Shown here: positions 43,197 to 52,583 of the stretch, in pieces | Position numbering within the stretch: position 1 is the first letter of the stretch | Layout of the letters: each line of letters opens with the position of its first letter | Assembly: GCF_000184685.1 (NCBI RefSeq) | Contig: NC_014830.1 | Location: forward strand, 3,960,383-4,024,382 | DNA from: Intrasporangium calvum DSM 43043 | GTDB taxonomy: Bacteria > Actinomycetota > Actinomycetes > Actinomycetales > Dermatophilaceae | Direction: 5' to 3' | DNA length: 64,000 bases | Notes under the pieces: generated by a model | Seen by the model: only the letters and a program-made list of their open reading frames with translations | The model's database searches: none | Told to the model about the DNA's origin: nothing | Made by a program: the position numbers and the translations under genes

Positions 43197-45448
43197 CCTC
43201 GACCCGGCCATGGCGCGCCGCACTGCGGTCGGTCGCCCTGACGACCCTGCTCGGCCTCACCATCGCCCCGGCGGCCCAGTCCCTGCCCGCGGAGCCGGAC
43301 GCCGGCCTCGCCGCGTCGTCGACGAGCAGGGCGGCGAGCGCACCGACCGTCGAGGCTGACGACGAGCGGGCCCTGATCACCCTGACCGGCGTGTCCCCGA
43401 CCGTTCTCGACGGGCGGGGCGACACGAGGATCACCGGGACCGTGACCGCCCCGATGTCCGGGCCGCTCGTCGGCGCCCGCGTCGACCTCGTGCTCGGGTC
43501 GCGACCCCTCACCGTGCGGACCGACATCGACCGGTGGGTCAAGGACCGTGGTCCGGCCTCGGGACGGGTCGCCGCCCAGACCTCTCAGCCGCTGCCGGAG
43601 GTGCCGGCCGGGCAGACCGCGCCGTTCACCGTCGACCTCGAGGAGTGGCGGGTCGCCACGGACGGTGCGTTCGCTGCGCTGCCGGTCGCCGTGGAGGTCT
43701 ACCAGCGTGGGGCCAGCACTCCCATCGGGACGACGCGCACCTTCCTGGCCTGGAACACCCGGGTCGAGTTCGAGCCCCTCCAGATCGCCCTCGCCGTCCC
43801 CGTGACGCTCGACCCGGACGTCAAGCTCTTCTCCCGGGACGAGGACGACCGGGACGAGGCCTGGGGCCGCGCCATCGGCCCGGGGTCGCGGGTCGACCGG
43901 ATCATCGAGGGCACGGAGGGTTCCTTCGCCACGCTGGGCGTCGACCCCTCGGTCCTCGTCGCCGGTCCCGGCGAGCTGGCCGATCCGCCAACCCCCACGG
44001 ACACTCCAGCCACTCCGGACACCGCGACCCCGACCTCCCCGGGTGACATGCCGACCCCGACTGCCGGGTCGACCGGGAGCGCGGCAGCCGACCGCACGCG
44101 GGTCGACCGGCTCGCCGATGCGCTGCGCGGCCGGAACCTCTTCGCGCTGCCCTATGCCGACGCGGACGTCGCCGCCACGGGGGACGTCGACCCCGGCAAC
44201 TCGGTGGTCCGGGACCTCGTGGCGCGAGCCGCCACGGTCGGCGACCGGATCGGCGAGCCGGTCCGTGGTGACATCGCCTGGCCGGTCGACGGGCTGCTCC
44301 CGGCCGGTCGTGAGTCAGCCATCCAGTCGCTGTACAGCACCTCGTCGACCCGGGAGGCAGCGGCGATTATCGTCGGCCAGCCGGCCATCACGGCCGACTC
44401 CCCCTACACGCCGACCGCCCGGCGCGTCGCGGCGGAGGGCACGCGGCTCATCGGTGCCGACCCCCGGCTGTCCGCGCTGCTGCCGAAGCGGTCCGACCCG
44501 ACCGCGGTCCTCGCGACGCAGCGCTTCCTCGCCGAGACCCTGGTCCTCCTCGGCGAGCGGCCCGGCACGGCGCGCTCGGTGCTCCTCGCGGCGCCACGCA
44601 ACTACAACCCCGACCCTGCGACGCTGTCCGCCTTCCTCCGGGTCACCGCGTCGGCACCGTGGCTCGAGACGGTCGAGGTCGAGACGCTCCTCGCCGACGC
44701 GGCGGGCGACCGGGCGATGCCGCAGGAGACGCCCGCGAAGCCGGCCAGGACAGCGGCGCCCAAGCCCACCCTCTCCCGGCTCCGGCTCGAACAGCTCGCG
44801 GGTCAGCGACACACCCTCGACGCGGTCGCCACGGTGCTCAAGGACGGCGCCGCGTTCGAGCGGACCTACGGCGAGCTGCTCGACGAGCTGGCCAGCGTCC
44901 GCTGGCGTTTCGGGGCGCCCGCCTGGTCTGCGCTGAACAACTCGGTGAGCGCCGACGTCCGCGACGCGACCTCCGCCATCAGGGTCGTCCCTCGCCGCGT
45001 CAACTTCCTCGCCGAGAACGGCACGCTGCGGATCACGGTCCAGAACGGCCTCACCTATGCGGTCGAGAACCTGCGCCTCGTCGTGGCGCCGACGAACCCG
45101 CGACTGCAGGTTCTCGAGCAACCCGGCCCGGTCAGCATCGCGGCGGGACCCGACGCCCGGCGCAACATCAACGTCCCGGTCCACGCGGTCGCGGCCGGCC
45201 GAGCCGACATCATCGCCTACCTCACCACCGCCGACGGCACGCGCATCGGCTCCCAGGCCGTCATCCCCGTCTCAGCCAACCCGCTCGACTCGACGTTCTA
45301 CTGGATCGGTGGAGTCCTCGCCGGCCTCGTGCTGCTGGCCGGCGTCATCCGCGCCGTCGTCAAGGGCAAGTCGAGGATCGAGGAGATCGGTGACCTCGAC
45401 ACGATCGCGAAGCGTGACGAGGCAGCACAGCACCGGAACGCCCGCTGA
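43193..45448 (+). CDS. DUF6049 family envelope protein
   Basis: A 751-residue exported protein: signal segment (ALRSVALTTLLGLTIAPAAQS), a large extracytoplasmic region containing a Thr/Pro-rich linker (about residues 260-300), and one C-terminal membrane helix (YWIGGVLAGLVLLAGVIRAV) with a short basic cytoplasmic tail. Equivalent to mycobacterial Rv3909, always next to the MurJ gene; the function is unknown but it is thought to belong to the peptidoglycan-flipping machinery. GTG 43193 overlaps the Nudix stop. Here the next gene is not a complete MurJ. Confidence 0.9.
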   Translation: MTSTRPWRAALRSVALTTLLGLTIAPAAQSLPAEPDAGLAASSTSRAASAPTVEADDERALITLTGVSPTVLDGRGDTRITGTVTAPMSGPLVGARVDLVLGSRPLTVRTDIDRWVKDRGPASGRVAAQTSQPLPEVPAGQTAPFTVDLEEWRVATDGAFAALPVAVEVYQRGASTPIGTTRTFLAWNTRVEFEPLQIALAVPVTLDPDVKLFSRDEDDRDEAWGRAIGPGSRVDRIIEGTEGSFATLGVDPSVLVAGPGELADPPTPTDTPATPDTATPTSPGDMPTPTAGSTGSAAADRTRVDRLADALRGRNLFALPYADADVAATGDVDPGNSVVRDLVARAATVGDRIGEPVRGDIAWPVDGLLPAGRESAIQSLYSTSSTREAAAIIVGQPAITADSPYTPTARRVAAEGTRLIGADPRLSALLPKRSDPTAVLATQRFLAETLVLLGERPGTARSVLLAAPRNYNPDPATLSAFLRVTASAPWLETVEVETLLADAAGDRAMPQETPAKPARTAAPKPTLSRLRLEQLAGQRHTLDAVATVLKDGAAFERTYGELLDELASVRWRFGAPAWSALNNSVSADVRDATSAIRVVPRRVNFLAENGTLRITVQNGLTYAVENLRLVVAPTNPRLQVLEQPGPVSIAAGPDARRNINVPVHAVAAGRADIIAYLTTADGTRIGSQAVIPVSANPLDSTFYWIGGVLAGLVLLAGVIRAVVKGKSRIEEIGDLDTIAKRDEAAQHRNAR

Positions 45449-45506
45449 CTCGCCCTAGGATGAAGCAGGACCGCGTCGGACCATACCCGGCCAGCTGGAG
45501 GAAGGG

Positions 45507-47369
45507 GTGACGCACGTGCACGGAGTCGGACCAGGGACACTCCTCGGCGCACGGTATGCCGTCACCCTGCGCACGTCCGAGAGCCGCACCCACGAGCGGT
45601 GGCGGGCCGCGGACCACACCCTCGACCGTGAGGTCGTCCTCGTCTGCTTCCCCGTGGGGTCGTCCGTCGCCGCCGCCGCTCTCGATGCCGCCCGCCGCGC
45701 TGCCGGGATCGAGGACTCCCGGCTGACCCGGGTGCTCGACGTCGGCATCGACGGTGACGTCGCCTTCATCGTCGAGGAGCCCCTGACCGGAGCCGTCCCG
45801 ATGTCCCACCTGCTCCAGTCCGGCGGCCTGCCGGCCGAGGAGGTCCGGCGGCTCGTCGGGGAGACCGCGAGCGCCCTCGAGCGGGCCCGGCACCGTGGAC
45901 TGCACCATCTGGTGCTCACCCCGTCGTCCATCCTGCGCCTCCCTGACGGCGACGTGAAGGTTCGCGGCGTCGCGACGGAGGCCGCGCTGACCGATGCCGA
46001 CCAGGTCTCGGACGAGCACGCCTCCCGGGTCGACGCGGTGGGCCTCGTCAAGCTGATCTATGCCGGGCTGACCGCCCGTTGGCCGACGGGACCGGGAGCG
46101 GCGAGCCACGCGCGTCCCGTGGGGCTCGAGCCGGCCCCCAGCCTCGTCGGCGGCGTGGCAGCCCCCTCGGAGATCGCCGTCGGAATCCCGAACGACCTCG
46201 ACCTGATCTGCCGGATGACCCTCAACGAGGACCGCGGGCCGATCTCACCCGGCGACCTCGCGCTCCAGATCGCTCCTTGGCCCTCCGAGCCCTACTCGCG
46301 CCTGTCCCCCAGCGCCCGTCGTGAGGGCTCAGGTTCCGCCACGGCGGCTGCTGCCGACGCGGCGGCTGCCGGCTCCGCTGCTCCGGTGACCGAGTCCGCT
46401 GGTGCGGCCGGCGGCGGAGCGGCCGGCGGCGGAGCGGTGGCCGGCGGAGCGGTGGCCGGCGGAGCGGTGGCCGGCGCGGCCGCCGGTCTCTCGGCCGCCG
46501 GTGCGGCGGCTGCGGGAGCTGCGAGCGCCATCGGTGACCGGGTCGGCTCGTTCGCCCGCGCTGCGGCGGAACGCGCGGCCCGGGGTGCCGAGCGGCTCTC
46601 CGGTCCTGACGGCGACCGGTTCGAGGGTGAGGACATCGCCCTCACGGACGCCTTGGACGACGCACCGCCGACGCGTCTCGAGCCGCCCCTGCCGGTCTTC
46701 GGTGGCGGACCGGATCGACCCTCTGGTGCGCAGTCACGGATCGCGCTCGCGATCGTCGGTGCCCTCGTCCTCGTCGCGCTCGTCATCGGGATCAACAACG
46801 TCGCCAAGATCGGTGAGTCCGACAGCTCCGCCCAGGCGCGGCCGACGGTCACGGTGACGCGGAGCACGCCTGCTCCGTCGACGACGGCCACCGGGTCCTC
46901 AGCGCCAACGACGAAGACCGAGACGCCGCCTCCGGAGCCGGTCCGCATCATCGGCGGATCGAGCTTCGACCCCCAGGACGACGGCGAGGAGAGCCCGCGC
47001 CAGGTCCCCCTCGCCTTCGATGGTGACCCGGGGACGGCGTGGAAGTCGCGCTGGTACGGCACCGACACCTACAACCGCAGCAAGGAGGGCGTCGGTCTGG
47101 TCCTCGACCTCAGTGCGCCGACCGTGGTCCGTGAGGTGGAGCTGACTCTCCCGGCGGCCCAGGACGTCACCATCTACCTCACCGACGAGGCTCGGCTCGA
47201 GGGCGCCCAGCAGATCGGCAGGGTCACGGGCACGAGCGGCACCGTGACGATCAAGGCTCCGCGGGACATCCAGGCCGGCAGCAAGCTCATCATCTGGGTC
47301 ACGCGTCCGGCGCCGGACGAGGCACCGAACCACCACCGCGCGCAGATCGCCGAAGTGGTGGTGCGCTGA
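45507..47369 (+). CDS. MurJ-associated pseudokinase with extracellular sugar-binding-like domain, without the MurJ flippase
   Basis: A 620-residue protein equal to the C-terminal half of mycobacterial MviN/MurJ (Rv3910). Residues 1-260 form a kinase fold lacking catalytic residues: no HRD (HHLVLTPSSIL instead), no DFG (VKVRGVATEAA), and no clear nucleotide lysine. Then come an Ala/Gly-rich low-complexity linker, one membrane helix (IALAIVGALVLVALVIGI, about 412-429), a Thr/Pro linker, and an outside jelly-roll-like domain (FDPQDDGEE ... VREVELTLPAAQDVTIYL). There is no room upstream: 58 bases separate it from DUF6049. GGAGGAAGG precedes GTG 45507. Known pseudokinase partner in mycobacteria: FhaA. 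Confidence 0.9.
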   Translation: MTHVHGVGPGTLLGARYAVTLRTSESRTHERWRAADHTLDREVVLVCFPVGSSVAAAALDAARRAAGIEDSRLTRVLDVGIDGDVAFIVEEPLTGAVPMSHLLQSGGLPAEEVRRLVGETASALERARHRGLHHLVLTPSSILRLPDGDVKVRGVATEAALTDADQVSDEHASRVDAVGLVKLIYAGLTARWPTGPGAASHARPVGLEPAPSLVGGVAAPSEIAVGIPNDLDLICRMTLNEDRGPISPGDLALQIAPWPSEPYSRLSPSARREGSGSATAAAADAAAAGSAAPVTESAGAAGGGAAGGGAVAGGAVAGGAVAGAAAGLSAAGAAAAGAASAIGDRVGSFARAAAERAARGAERLSGPDGDRFEGEDIALTDALDDAPPTRLEPPLPVFGGGPDRPSGAQSRIALAIVGALVLVALVIGINNVAKIGESDSSAQARPTVTVTRSTPAPSTTATGSSAPTTKTETPPPEPVRIIGGSSFDPQDDGEESPRQVPLAFDGDPGTAWKSRWYGTDTYNRSKEGVGLVLDLSAPTVVREVELTLPAAQDVTIYLTDEARLEGAQQIGRVTGTSGTVTIKAPRDIQAGSKLIIWVTRPAPDEAPNHHRAQIAEVVVR

Positions 47370-47372
47370 CCG

Positions 47373-47963
47373 GTGGGCTCTGCCACGCCTCTGACTCTCG
47401 CTGAGGCCAGCGACAGCGACCTCCTTGCCCGACACGTCGCAGGTGACGACCACGCGTTCGGTGAGCTGTTCCGTCGCCACAAGGACCGGATGTGGGCCGT
47501 TGCGCTGCGCACCTGCCGGGATCCGGAGATCGCTGCCGATGCCGTCCAGGACGGGTTCATCTCAGCATTCCGTCGGGCCGGCTCCTTCCGCGGTGAGTCC
47601 GCCGTCACCACGTGGCTGCACCGGATCATCGTCAACGCCTGCCTCGACCGGCTCCGCAGGATCCGCCCGACGACGCAGCTGCCCGAGTACGACCTCTCCG
47701 ACCCGCGTGACCACCACGCCTCGACCGAGGTCCGGCTCGACATCGAGGAGGCGATGGCCCGGCTACCGGACGGCCAACGCGCCGCGCTCGTGCTCGTCGA
47801 CATGCACGGGGTTCCCGTCGCTGAAGCGGCCGCGATCCTCGGGGTGGCCGAGGGAACCATCAAGTCCCGGTGCGCTCGCGGCCGGGCGGCTCTCGCCGAA
47901 CATCTCGGTCTGCGGACGACGGAACGGACGAGGGAACCGGACGCCGGTCCCGAGACGTCGTAG
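47373..47963 (+). CDS. sigM: ECF RNA polymerase sigma factor SigM
   Basis: A 196-residue ECF sigma factor. Region 2: GDDHAFGELFRRHKDRMWAVALRTCRDPEIAADAVQDGFISAFRRAGSF; region 4: EEAMARLPDGQRAALVLVDMHGVPVAEAAAILGVAEGTIKSRCARGRAAL. Position between the MurJ-type gene and trxB matches sigM (Rv3911). It begins three bases after the preceding stop. The anti-sigma-like gene follows at 48091. In mycobacteria it controls late-growth secretion genes. Confidence 0.93.
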   Translation: MGSATPLTLAEASDSDLLARHVAGDDHAFGELFRRHKDRMWAVALRTCRDPEIAADAVQDGFISAFRRAGSFRGESAVTTWLHRIIVNACLDRLRRIRPTTQLPEYDLSDPRDHHASTEVRLDIEEAMARLPDGQRAALVLVDMHGVPVAEAAAILGVAEGTIKSRCARGRAALAEHLGLRTTERTREPDAGPETS

Positions 47964-48090
47964 CACGTGGGCGCTCCCATGACGGGGATCCCGGGGCGAC
48001 CACTCCTCCACACCGAACCGTCCACCAGCAGCCACCAGCCACACCCTCGGCACCGACGCGAGGGCCCCTGAAGGACCGTGAAGGAACACC

Positions 48091-48918
48091 GTGGACCAAC
48101 CCCGGCAGTCCCCTGGGACCGGAGACGAGACCCCGGCCCATCGACCCCTCGACCCAGGCACCGAGGCCCGGGTTCGCGAGCTGCTCTCCGCGGCACCGGA
48201 CCCGGGACCGATGCCGGCGCTCGTGGCGCAGCGCATCGAGTCGCTCCTGTCGGACGAGGTCGCGCTCCGCGTGGATCCCGGACCCCTGCAGTCGGCGGCC
48301 CCGTACCGGGCATCTGCTCGGGCCTCCCACCGGGCCTCCCACCGGGCCTCCCACCGGGCCTCTGACGATGCCGCCGACCACGACGCCGCGATCCTCGGCC
48401 CGCTCATCCGGCAGCGTCAGCGCCCTCGCCCCCTCTTCGCCGTCGCGGCCGTGGCGGCAGCGGCAGCGGTGGTCGCCGTCGGCGGGTCCGCGCTCCACCT
48501 GACCAAGCGGCCCAAGGGCACGGCATCCCTCGGCAACCCAGGTGCGTTCGTCTCCGCCCCGTCTGGCCCGTCCCACCCGAACCTGCACATCCAGCTCTCC
48601 TCGACCGGCTACACGGCAGCGGGGCTCCCGGTCCAGGCCCGGGCCCTCCTCGCCCGCCCGGACACCCCACTCCAGGTGCTCGCCGCTGAAGCACCCACCC
48701 TCGGGCCCATCGCGACCGAGGTGGGGCTGCTGTCGTGTCTCCGGGAGCACGGCCTGCCCACTGACGTGCCGGTCCACGTCGACCTGGCCAGCTACGAGGG
48801 CCGCCCGGCGGCCGTGATCGTCGTCACACAGACGGACCGCAGCACGGTGCGGGTCGTCGAACGGTCCTGCACCGCCGGCGACCCCGCCGCGCTGACGGCC
48901 GCCGTCGACGTGCCCTGA
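48091..48918 (+). CDS. SigM-associated anti-sigma-like membrane protein
   Basis: A 275-residue protein at the place of Rv3912. A cytoplasmic N-terminal region of about 110 residues has a helix VRELLSAAPDPGPMPALVAQRIESLL like those in SigM anti-sigma factors; one membrane helix (LFAVAAVAAAAAVVAVGG) and an outside domain with a cysteine pair (LLSCLREHG, ERSCTAG) follow. The DNA around 48317-48362 is a four-fold 12-base tandem repeat encoding ASHR repeats, a likely variable-length hinge. GTG 48091 follows AAGGAA. Role inferred from synteny and architecture. Confidence 0.8.
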   Translation: MDQPRQSPGTGDETPAHRPLDPGTEARVRELLSAAPDPGPMPALVAQRIESLLSDEVALRVDPGPLQSAAPYRASARASHRASHRASHRASDDAADHDAAILGPLIRQRQRPRPLFAVAAVAAAAAVVAVGGSALHLTKRPKGTASLGNPGAFVSAPSGPSHPNLHIQLSSTGYTAAGLPVQARALLARPDTPLQVLAAEAPTLGPIATEVGLLSCLREHGLPTDVPVHVDLASYEGRPAAVIVVTQTDRSTVRVVERSCTAGDPAALTAAVDVP

Positions 48919-48939
48919 GCTCGCACCCCAGAGTTCACC

Positions 48940-48957
48940 GGATGCCGCTGGGCTCGC
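48940..48957 (+). repeat. Dispersed GTATGCCGCTGRGCT-type motif
   Basis: GGATGCCGCTGGGCTCGC, with GG in place of GT at the left end, 21 bases after the anti-sigma stop and before the trxB promoter. Confidence 0.8.
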
Positions 48958-48988
48958 TACCACGCAGTGGCGCGCCGGGTGCCAGGCC

Positions 48989-49014
48989 GGAATAGGGCAC
49001 GCCTAGGATCGGTT
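48989..49014 (+). promoter_or_regulatory. SigR/SigH-type promoter of trxBA
   Basis: GGAAT (48989-48993), exactly 18 bases, then GTT (49012-49014). This is the consensus recognised by the thiol-stress sigma factor SigR of streptomycetes and SigH of mycobacteria, whose best-known targets are trxB-trxA. It gives a leader of about 70 bases. A house-keeping-like TAGGAT lies inside the spacer. The sigma factor itself is not in this window. Confidence 0.75.
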
Positions 49015-49087
49015 TAGCCAGACAGCACCGTCCGCCTGTCCAACGGTCCCTGACGGTGCGTCATCCCGGTTTAGGAGCGCCCAGGTC

Positions 49088-50116
49088 ATGTCCGACGTCC
49101 GCAACGTCATCATCATCGGTTCGGGTCCCGCGGGGTACACCGCAGCGGTGTACGCGGCACGCGCGAACCTCCATCCGCTCATCTTCGAGGGCGCCGTCAC
49201 GGCTGGTGGCGCCTTGATGAACACGACCGAGGTCGAGAACTACCCCGGTTTCCGCGACGGGATCATGGGCCCGGCGCTGATGGAGGAGATGCGCGCCCAG
49301 GCCGAGCGGTTCGGCGCCGAGCTCATCACCGACGACGTCACCGCCGTCGACCTCGCCGGTGACGTCAAGACGGTCACCGACGGCTCCGGCAAGACCTACT
49401 CCGCCCGCTCGGTCATCCTGGCGATGGGGTCGGCCTACCGTCAGCTCGGCCTGCCCAACGAGACGGAGCTCTCGGGCCACGGCGTCTCGTGGTGCGCCAC
49501 GTGCGACGGGTTCTTCTTCCGCGACCAGGACATCGCCGTGGTCGGCGGCGGCGACTCCGCCATCGAGGAGGCCACCTTCCTGACGAAGTTCGCCCGCTCG
49601 GTGACCATCGTCCACCGCCGCGACGAGCTCCGGGCCAGCAAGATCATGGCCGACCGTGCGCTGGCCAACGACAAGATCTCCTTCGCGTGGAACAGCGAGG
49701 TCGCCGAGATCCACGGTGACGCCCAGCTGACCGGCGTCACCCTCCGCGACACGGTCACGGGTGCGACCCGCGAGCTGGCGGTCACCGGCCTCTTCGTCGC
49801 CATCGGTCACGACCCGCGCAACGACCTGGTCAAGGGTGTCGTCGAGCTCGACGACGCAGGCTATGTCGTCGTCGACGGTCGGTCCACCCGCACCACCGTC
49901 CCCGGCGTGTTCGCCTGTGGTGACCTCGTCGACCACACCTACCGTCAGGCCATCACGGCCGCCGGCACCGGTTGCTCCGCCGCCCTCGACGCCGAGCACT
50001 TCCTGGCTGCCCTCGAGGACGCCGACTCCCCCGAGCAGGCGGCGGAGCAGGCCGCGCTGATCGACGAGACCGACGCGGGGACCATCCCCGTGACCTCGGT
50101 CAGCGCCAACGCCTAG
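49088..50116 (+). CDS. trxB: Thioredoxin reductase
   Basis: A 342-residue FAD/NADPH enzyme that reduces thioredoxin. FAD-binding [20 protein letters not shown], redox pair CATC in [16 protein letters not shown]-binding [15 protein letters not shown] and C-terminal FAD motif [29 protein letters not shown]. Length is slightly above the usual 320 because of a Glu/Ala-rich tail after residue 315. Cotranscribed with trxA 45 bases downstream, under a SigR-like promoter. Confidence 0.98.
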   Translation: MSDVRNVIIIGSGPAGYTAAVYAARANLHPLIFEGAVTAGGALMNTTEVENYPGFRDGIMGPALMEEMRAQAERFGAELITDDVTAVDLAGDVKTVTDGSGKTYSARSVILAMGSAYRQLGLPNETELSGHGVSWCATCDGFFFRDQDIAVVGGGDSAIEEATFLTKFARSVTIVHRRDELRASKIMADRALANDKISFAWNSEVAEIHGDAQLTGVTLRDTVTGATRELAVTGLFVAIGHDPRNDLVKGVVELDDAGYVVVDGRSTRTTVPGVFACGDLVDHTYRQAITAAGTGCSAALDAEHFLAALEDADSPEQAAEQAALIDETDAGTIPVTSVSANA

Positions 50117-50161
50117 CCTCAGTCCTGCAGCATCGACCACACGAGAGGGAGACACCCACCG

Positions 50162-50485
50162 ATGGCACTCAAGGAAACGACGGACGCGACGTTCGCGGAT
50201 GACGTCCTCATGAGCGAGAAGCCCGTTCTCGTCGACTTCTGGGCGGAGTGGTGCGGTCCGTGCCGGAAGGTCGCCCCGATCCTCGAGGAGATCAACGAGC
50301 AGTACGGCGACAAGATCGAGGTGGTCAAGCTGGACACCGACGCCAACATGGACACCGCTGCCCGCTACGGGGTCGTCTCGATCCCGACGCTGAACGTCTA
50401 CGTCAAGGGTCAGGTCGTCAAGAGCATCGTCGGCGCGCACCCGAAGCCCAAGCTGCTTAGGGAGCTCGAGGAGTTCATCTCCTGA
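50162..50485 (+). CDS. trxA: Thioredoxin
   Basis: A 107-residue cytoplasmic disulfide reductase with the active site AEWCGPCRKVAP and the cis-proline loop SIPTLNVY. ATG 50162 follows GAGAGGGAGACACCC. Ends the trxBA operon; a strong hairpin follows. Confidence 0.98.
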   Translation: MALKETTDATFADDVLMSEKPVLVDFWAEWCGPCRKVAPILEEINEQYGDKIEVVKLDTDANMDTAARYGVVSIPTLNVYVKGQVVKSIVGAHPKPKLLRELEEFIS

Positions 50486-50513
50486 CGGCGTTCGCCCACT
50501 GGCGAGCTCGGTT

Positions 50514-50551
50514 CGAAGGGGTGGTCTGCCGGTCCCGGTGCCACCCCTTCG
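50514..50551. terminator. Terminator of trxBA
   Basis: CGAAGGGGTGG (50514-50524) pairs perfectly with CCACCCCTTCG (50541-50551), 11-bp stem, 16-base loop, 29 bases after the trxA stop. Confidence 0.85.
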
Positions 50552-50591
50552 GCGTACTACAGTGCACAGGTCCCGTTCCGGAAGGAGCCTC

Positions 50592-51848
50592 GTGTCACCT
50601 CAGTCGGTCGTCGTGCTGCGACGTGGCGACTCCGGCCCCGCGGTCGCCGACGTCTGCGCGCGGCTGCTGCTCACCGGTGACCTGCCGGCCTCGTGGGCGG
50701 AGCGTGGGGTGCCACGCGGCACCGCAGTCTTCGACGAGACCGTCGAAGAGGCCGTCAAGTCGTTCCAGCAGCGACGCGGCCTGCTCGTCGACGGCGTCGT
50801 GGGCCGTTCCACGTACTCCGTGCTCGACGGGGCCCGATGGGCGCTCGGCGACCGGGTGCTGCGCTACGTCCCGGACTACTTTCTCGAGGGCGACGACGTG
50901 GTCCGCCTTCAAGCCCGGCTCCTCGAGCTCGGGTTCACCCCGGGGAAGGTGGACGGGATCCACGGCCCAGCCACCGATGCGGCTCTCCGCTCGTTCCAGG
51001 CTGCAGTCGGGCTGACACCCGACGGGACCCTGGGGCCCGAGACGCTGCGCGCCTTCCAAGCGCTGCAGCGGTCCGTCACCGGCGGCTCCGCGAACGCGCT
51101 GCGCGAGCGGGAACAGATCCGGCGAGGCGGTTTCAGCCTCACCGGCCGCACCGTGGTCCTCGACCCGGGGCACGGCGGCGCCGACCCTGGTGCCGTCGGC
51201 CACGGACTCGTCGAGGCGGACCTCAGCCTTGACCTCGCCCGCCGCATCGAGGGACGTCTCACTGCGCACGGCGTGGAGGTGGTGTTCACCCGGACCGGCA
51301 CGACCGCCGGAGAGGAGATCGACCGGGCCGCCTTCGCCAACTCGCTGGAGGCCGACCTCGTCCTGTCGATCCACACCGATCACTCCGAGGCGGCAGCCGC
51401 CCATGGCGCGGCGACCTTCTTCTACGGCCACGGCGACCCGAGCCGACGGACGCAGGGCGCCTGGTCGACCATCGGCGAGCACTTCGCCGAGCTGCTCCTG
51501 CGTGAGGTCGTCGCACGCACGGGACTGACCGACTGTCGCTCCCATCCCCGCAGCTGGCCGCTCCTGCGCCGCACCCGGATGCCGGCCGTCCGCCTCGAGG
51601 TCGGCTACCTCAGCCATCCGAGCGACGCGGCGACGCTGGCCGACCCGCTGACCCGGGACCGCATCGCCGAGGGTGTTGTCGTTGCTCTGCAACGCCTCTA
51701 CCTCGGTGACGCGGACACCGCGCGGACCGGGATGCTCAAGCTCGCGGACCTCCGACGCCACATCGAGTCCGCGCGGGACGGTCACCCCGACCACCCTCAG
51801 CCTGGTGTGACCCACCCTGGCGCGACCCACCCCGGCGCATCGGCCTGA
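50592..51848 (+). CDS. cwlM: CwlM-type N-acetylmuramoyl-L-alanine amidase-like protein
   Basis: A 418-residue protein: two peptidoglycan-binding repeats (VLRRGDSGPAVADVCARLL and LRYVPDYFLEGDDVVRLQARLLELGF ... SFQAAVGLTPDGTLGPET), then an amidase_3 domain with zinc ligands in VVLDPGHGGADPGA, VEADLSLDLA and LSIHTDH and the catalytic Glu in RLEVGYLSHP. There is no signal peptide. In mycobacteria the orthologue is a cytoplasmic regulator, phosphorylated by PknB, that activates MurA and also contacts MurJ, rather than a hydrolase. GTG 50592 follows GAAGGAG. The C-terminus has short THPG repeats. Confidence 0.92.
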   Translation: MSPQSVVVLRRGDSGPAVADVCARLLLTGDLPASWAERGVPRGTAVFDETVEEAVKSFQQRRGLLVDGVVGRSTYSVLDGARWALGDRVLRYVPDYFLEGDDVVRLQARLLELGFTPGKVDGIHGPATDAALRSFQAAVGLTPDGTLGPETLRAFQALQRSVTGGSANALREREQIRRGGFSLTGRTVVLDPGHGGADPGAVGHGLVEADLSLDLARRIEGRLTAHGVEVVFTRTGTTAGEEIDRAAFANSLEADLVLSIHTDHSEAAAAHGAATFFYGHGDPSRRTQGAWSTIGEHFAELLLREVVARTGLTDCRSHPRSWPLLRRTRMPAVRLEVGYLSHPSDAATLADPLTRDRIAEGVVVALQRLYLGDADTARTGMLKLADLRRHIESARDGHPDHPQPGVTHPGATHPGASA

Positions 51849-51852
51849 CCCT

Positions 51853-52509
51853 TCAGGGTCGGTCCGAGGCCCGCGCCCGAGTGACGCCGTCCGGGTGCGT
51901 GCTCGGCACCGGACGGACCCCCGGCACCTTCGCCAGGAGCCGGCGCACCGCTGCCGCGGCCTCCTCGCGAACGGTCACGACCGTACGCAGATCGAGCCGC
52001 AGCCGAGGGTACGTGGGGTGGTCCCTCGCGACCCGGAAACCCACCTTCTCGAGGAAGGCCACCTCGAGGACGCACGGGTGTCGGCGCACGGCGAGCGGGC
52101 GAGCCCCGATGACGTCGATCGAGCGAACCCGATGGCGCAGGGCGTCCTTGACGGCGGCTTGGACGAGGACCTTCCGCAGTCCGCGTCCCTGGTGGTCGGC
52201 GTTGACCCGCACGGTCAGGAGCACCAAAGTGGAGGGGTCCGACGGCGCGGTCGGGAATGCGGCGAGGCGCGGGACGTAGCGGGCCGGAGCGAGCAGGACG
52301 TGTCCGGCCGGACGACCGTCGACGTAGGCGATCCGCCCGGGCGGACCCCACTCGGTCGTCACGTCCCTCACCCACTCGGCGAGCACCTCGAGTGGTTCGC
52401 GCCGGACGATGGCGCCGTTGCGGGGAACGGTCTGCCAGAACGTACACAGCGCCGAGTCGCCCGCGAGATCGGCGACCCGATCGACCGTGAGAGGACGCAG
52501 CTCACGCAC
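51853..52509 (-). CDS. GNAT family N-acetyltransferase
   Basis: A 218-residue GNAT protein in the place of Rv3916c. It has a beta-rich N-terminal half (LRPLTVDRVADLAGDSALCTFWQTV) and the acetyl-CoA-binding region LLTVRVNADHQGRGLRKVLVQAAVKDALRH with the R/Q-x-x-G-x-G motif. I use GTG 52509 (RELRPLTV) with GGGAG eight bases upstream; ATG 52545 is an alternative. It faces cwlM tail to tail, four bases apart. Substrate unknown. Confidence 0.85.
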   Translation of the reverse strand: MRELRPLTVDRVADLAGDSALCTFWQTVPRNGAIVRREPLEVLAEWVRDVTTEWGPPGRIAYVDGRPAGHVLLAPARYVPRLAAFPTAPSDPSTLVLLTVRVNADHQGRGLRKVLVQAAVKDALRHRVRSIDVIGARPLAVRRHPCVLEVAFLEKVGFRVARDHPTYPRLRLDLRTVVTVREEAAAAVRRLLAKVPGVRPVPSTHPDGVTRARASDRP

Positions 52510-52583
52510 GGGACGGCTCCCAGCAGGGGCGTTGCATGAGCCCATTCTGTCCCACCCGCGGAGGACACGGACGCGCGATGGCC

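Noticed and set aside
50592..51848. Secreted cell-wall amidase
   Set aside because: There is no signal peptide, and synteny with trxBA and the GNAT gene matches CwlM, a cytoplasmic regulator in mycobacteria.
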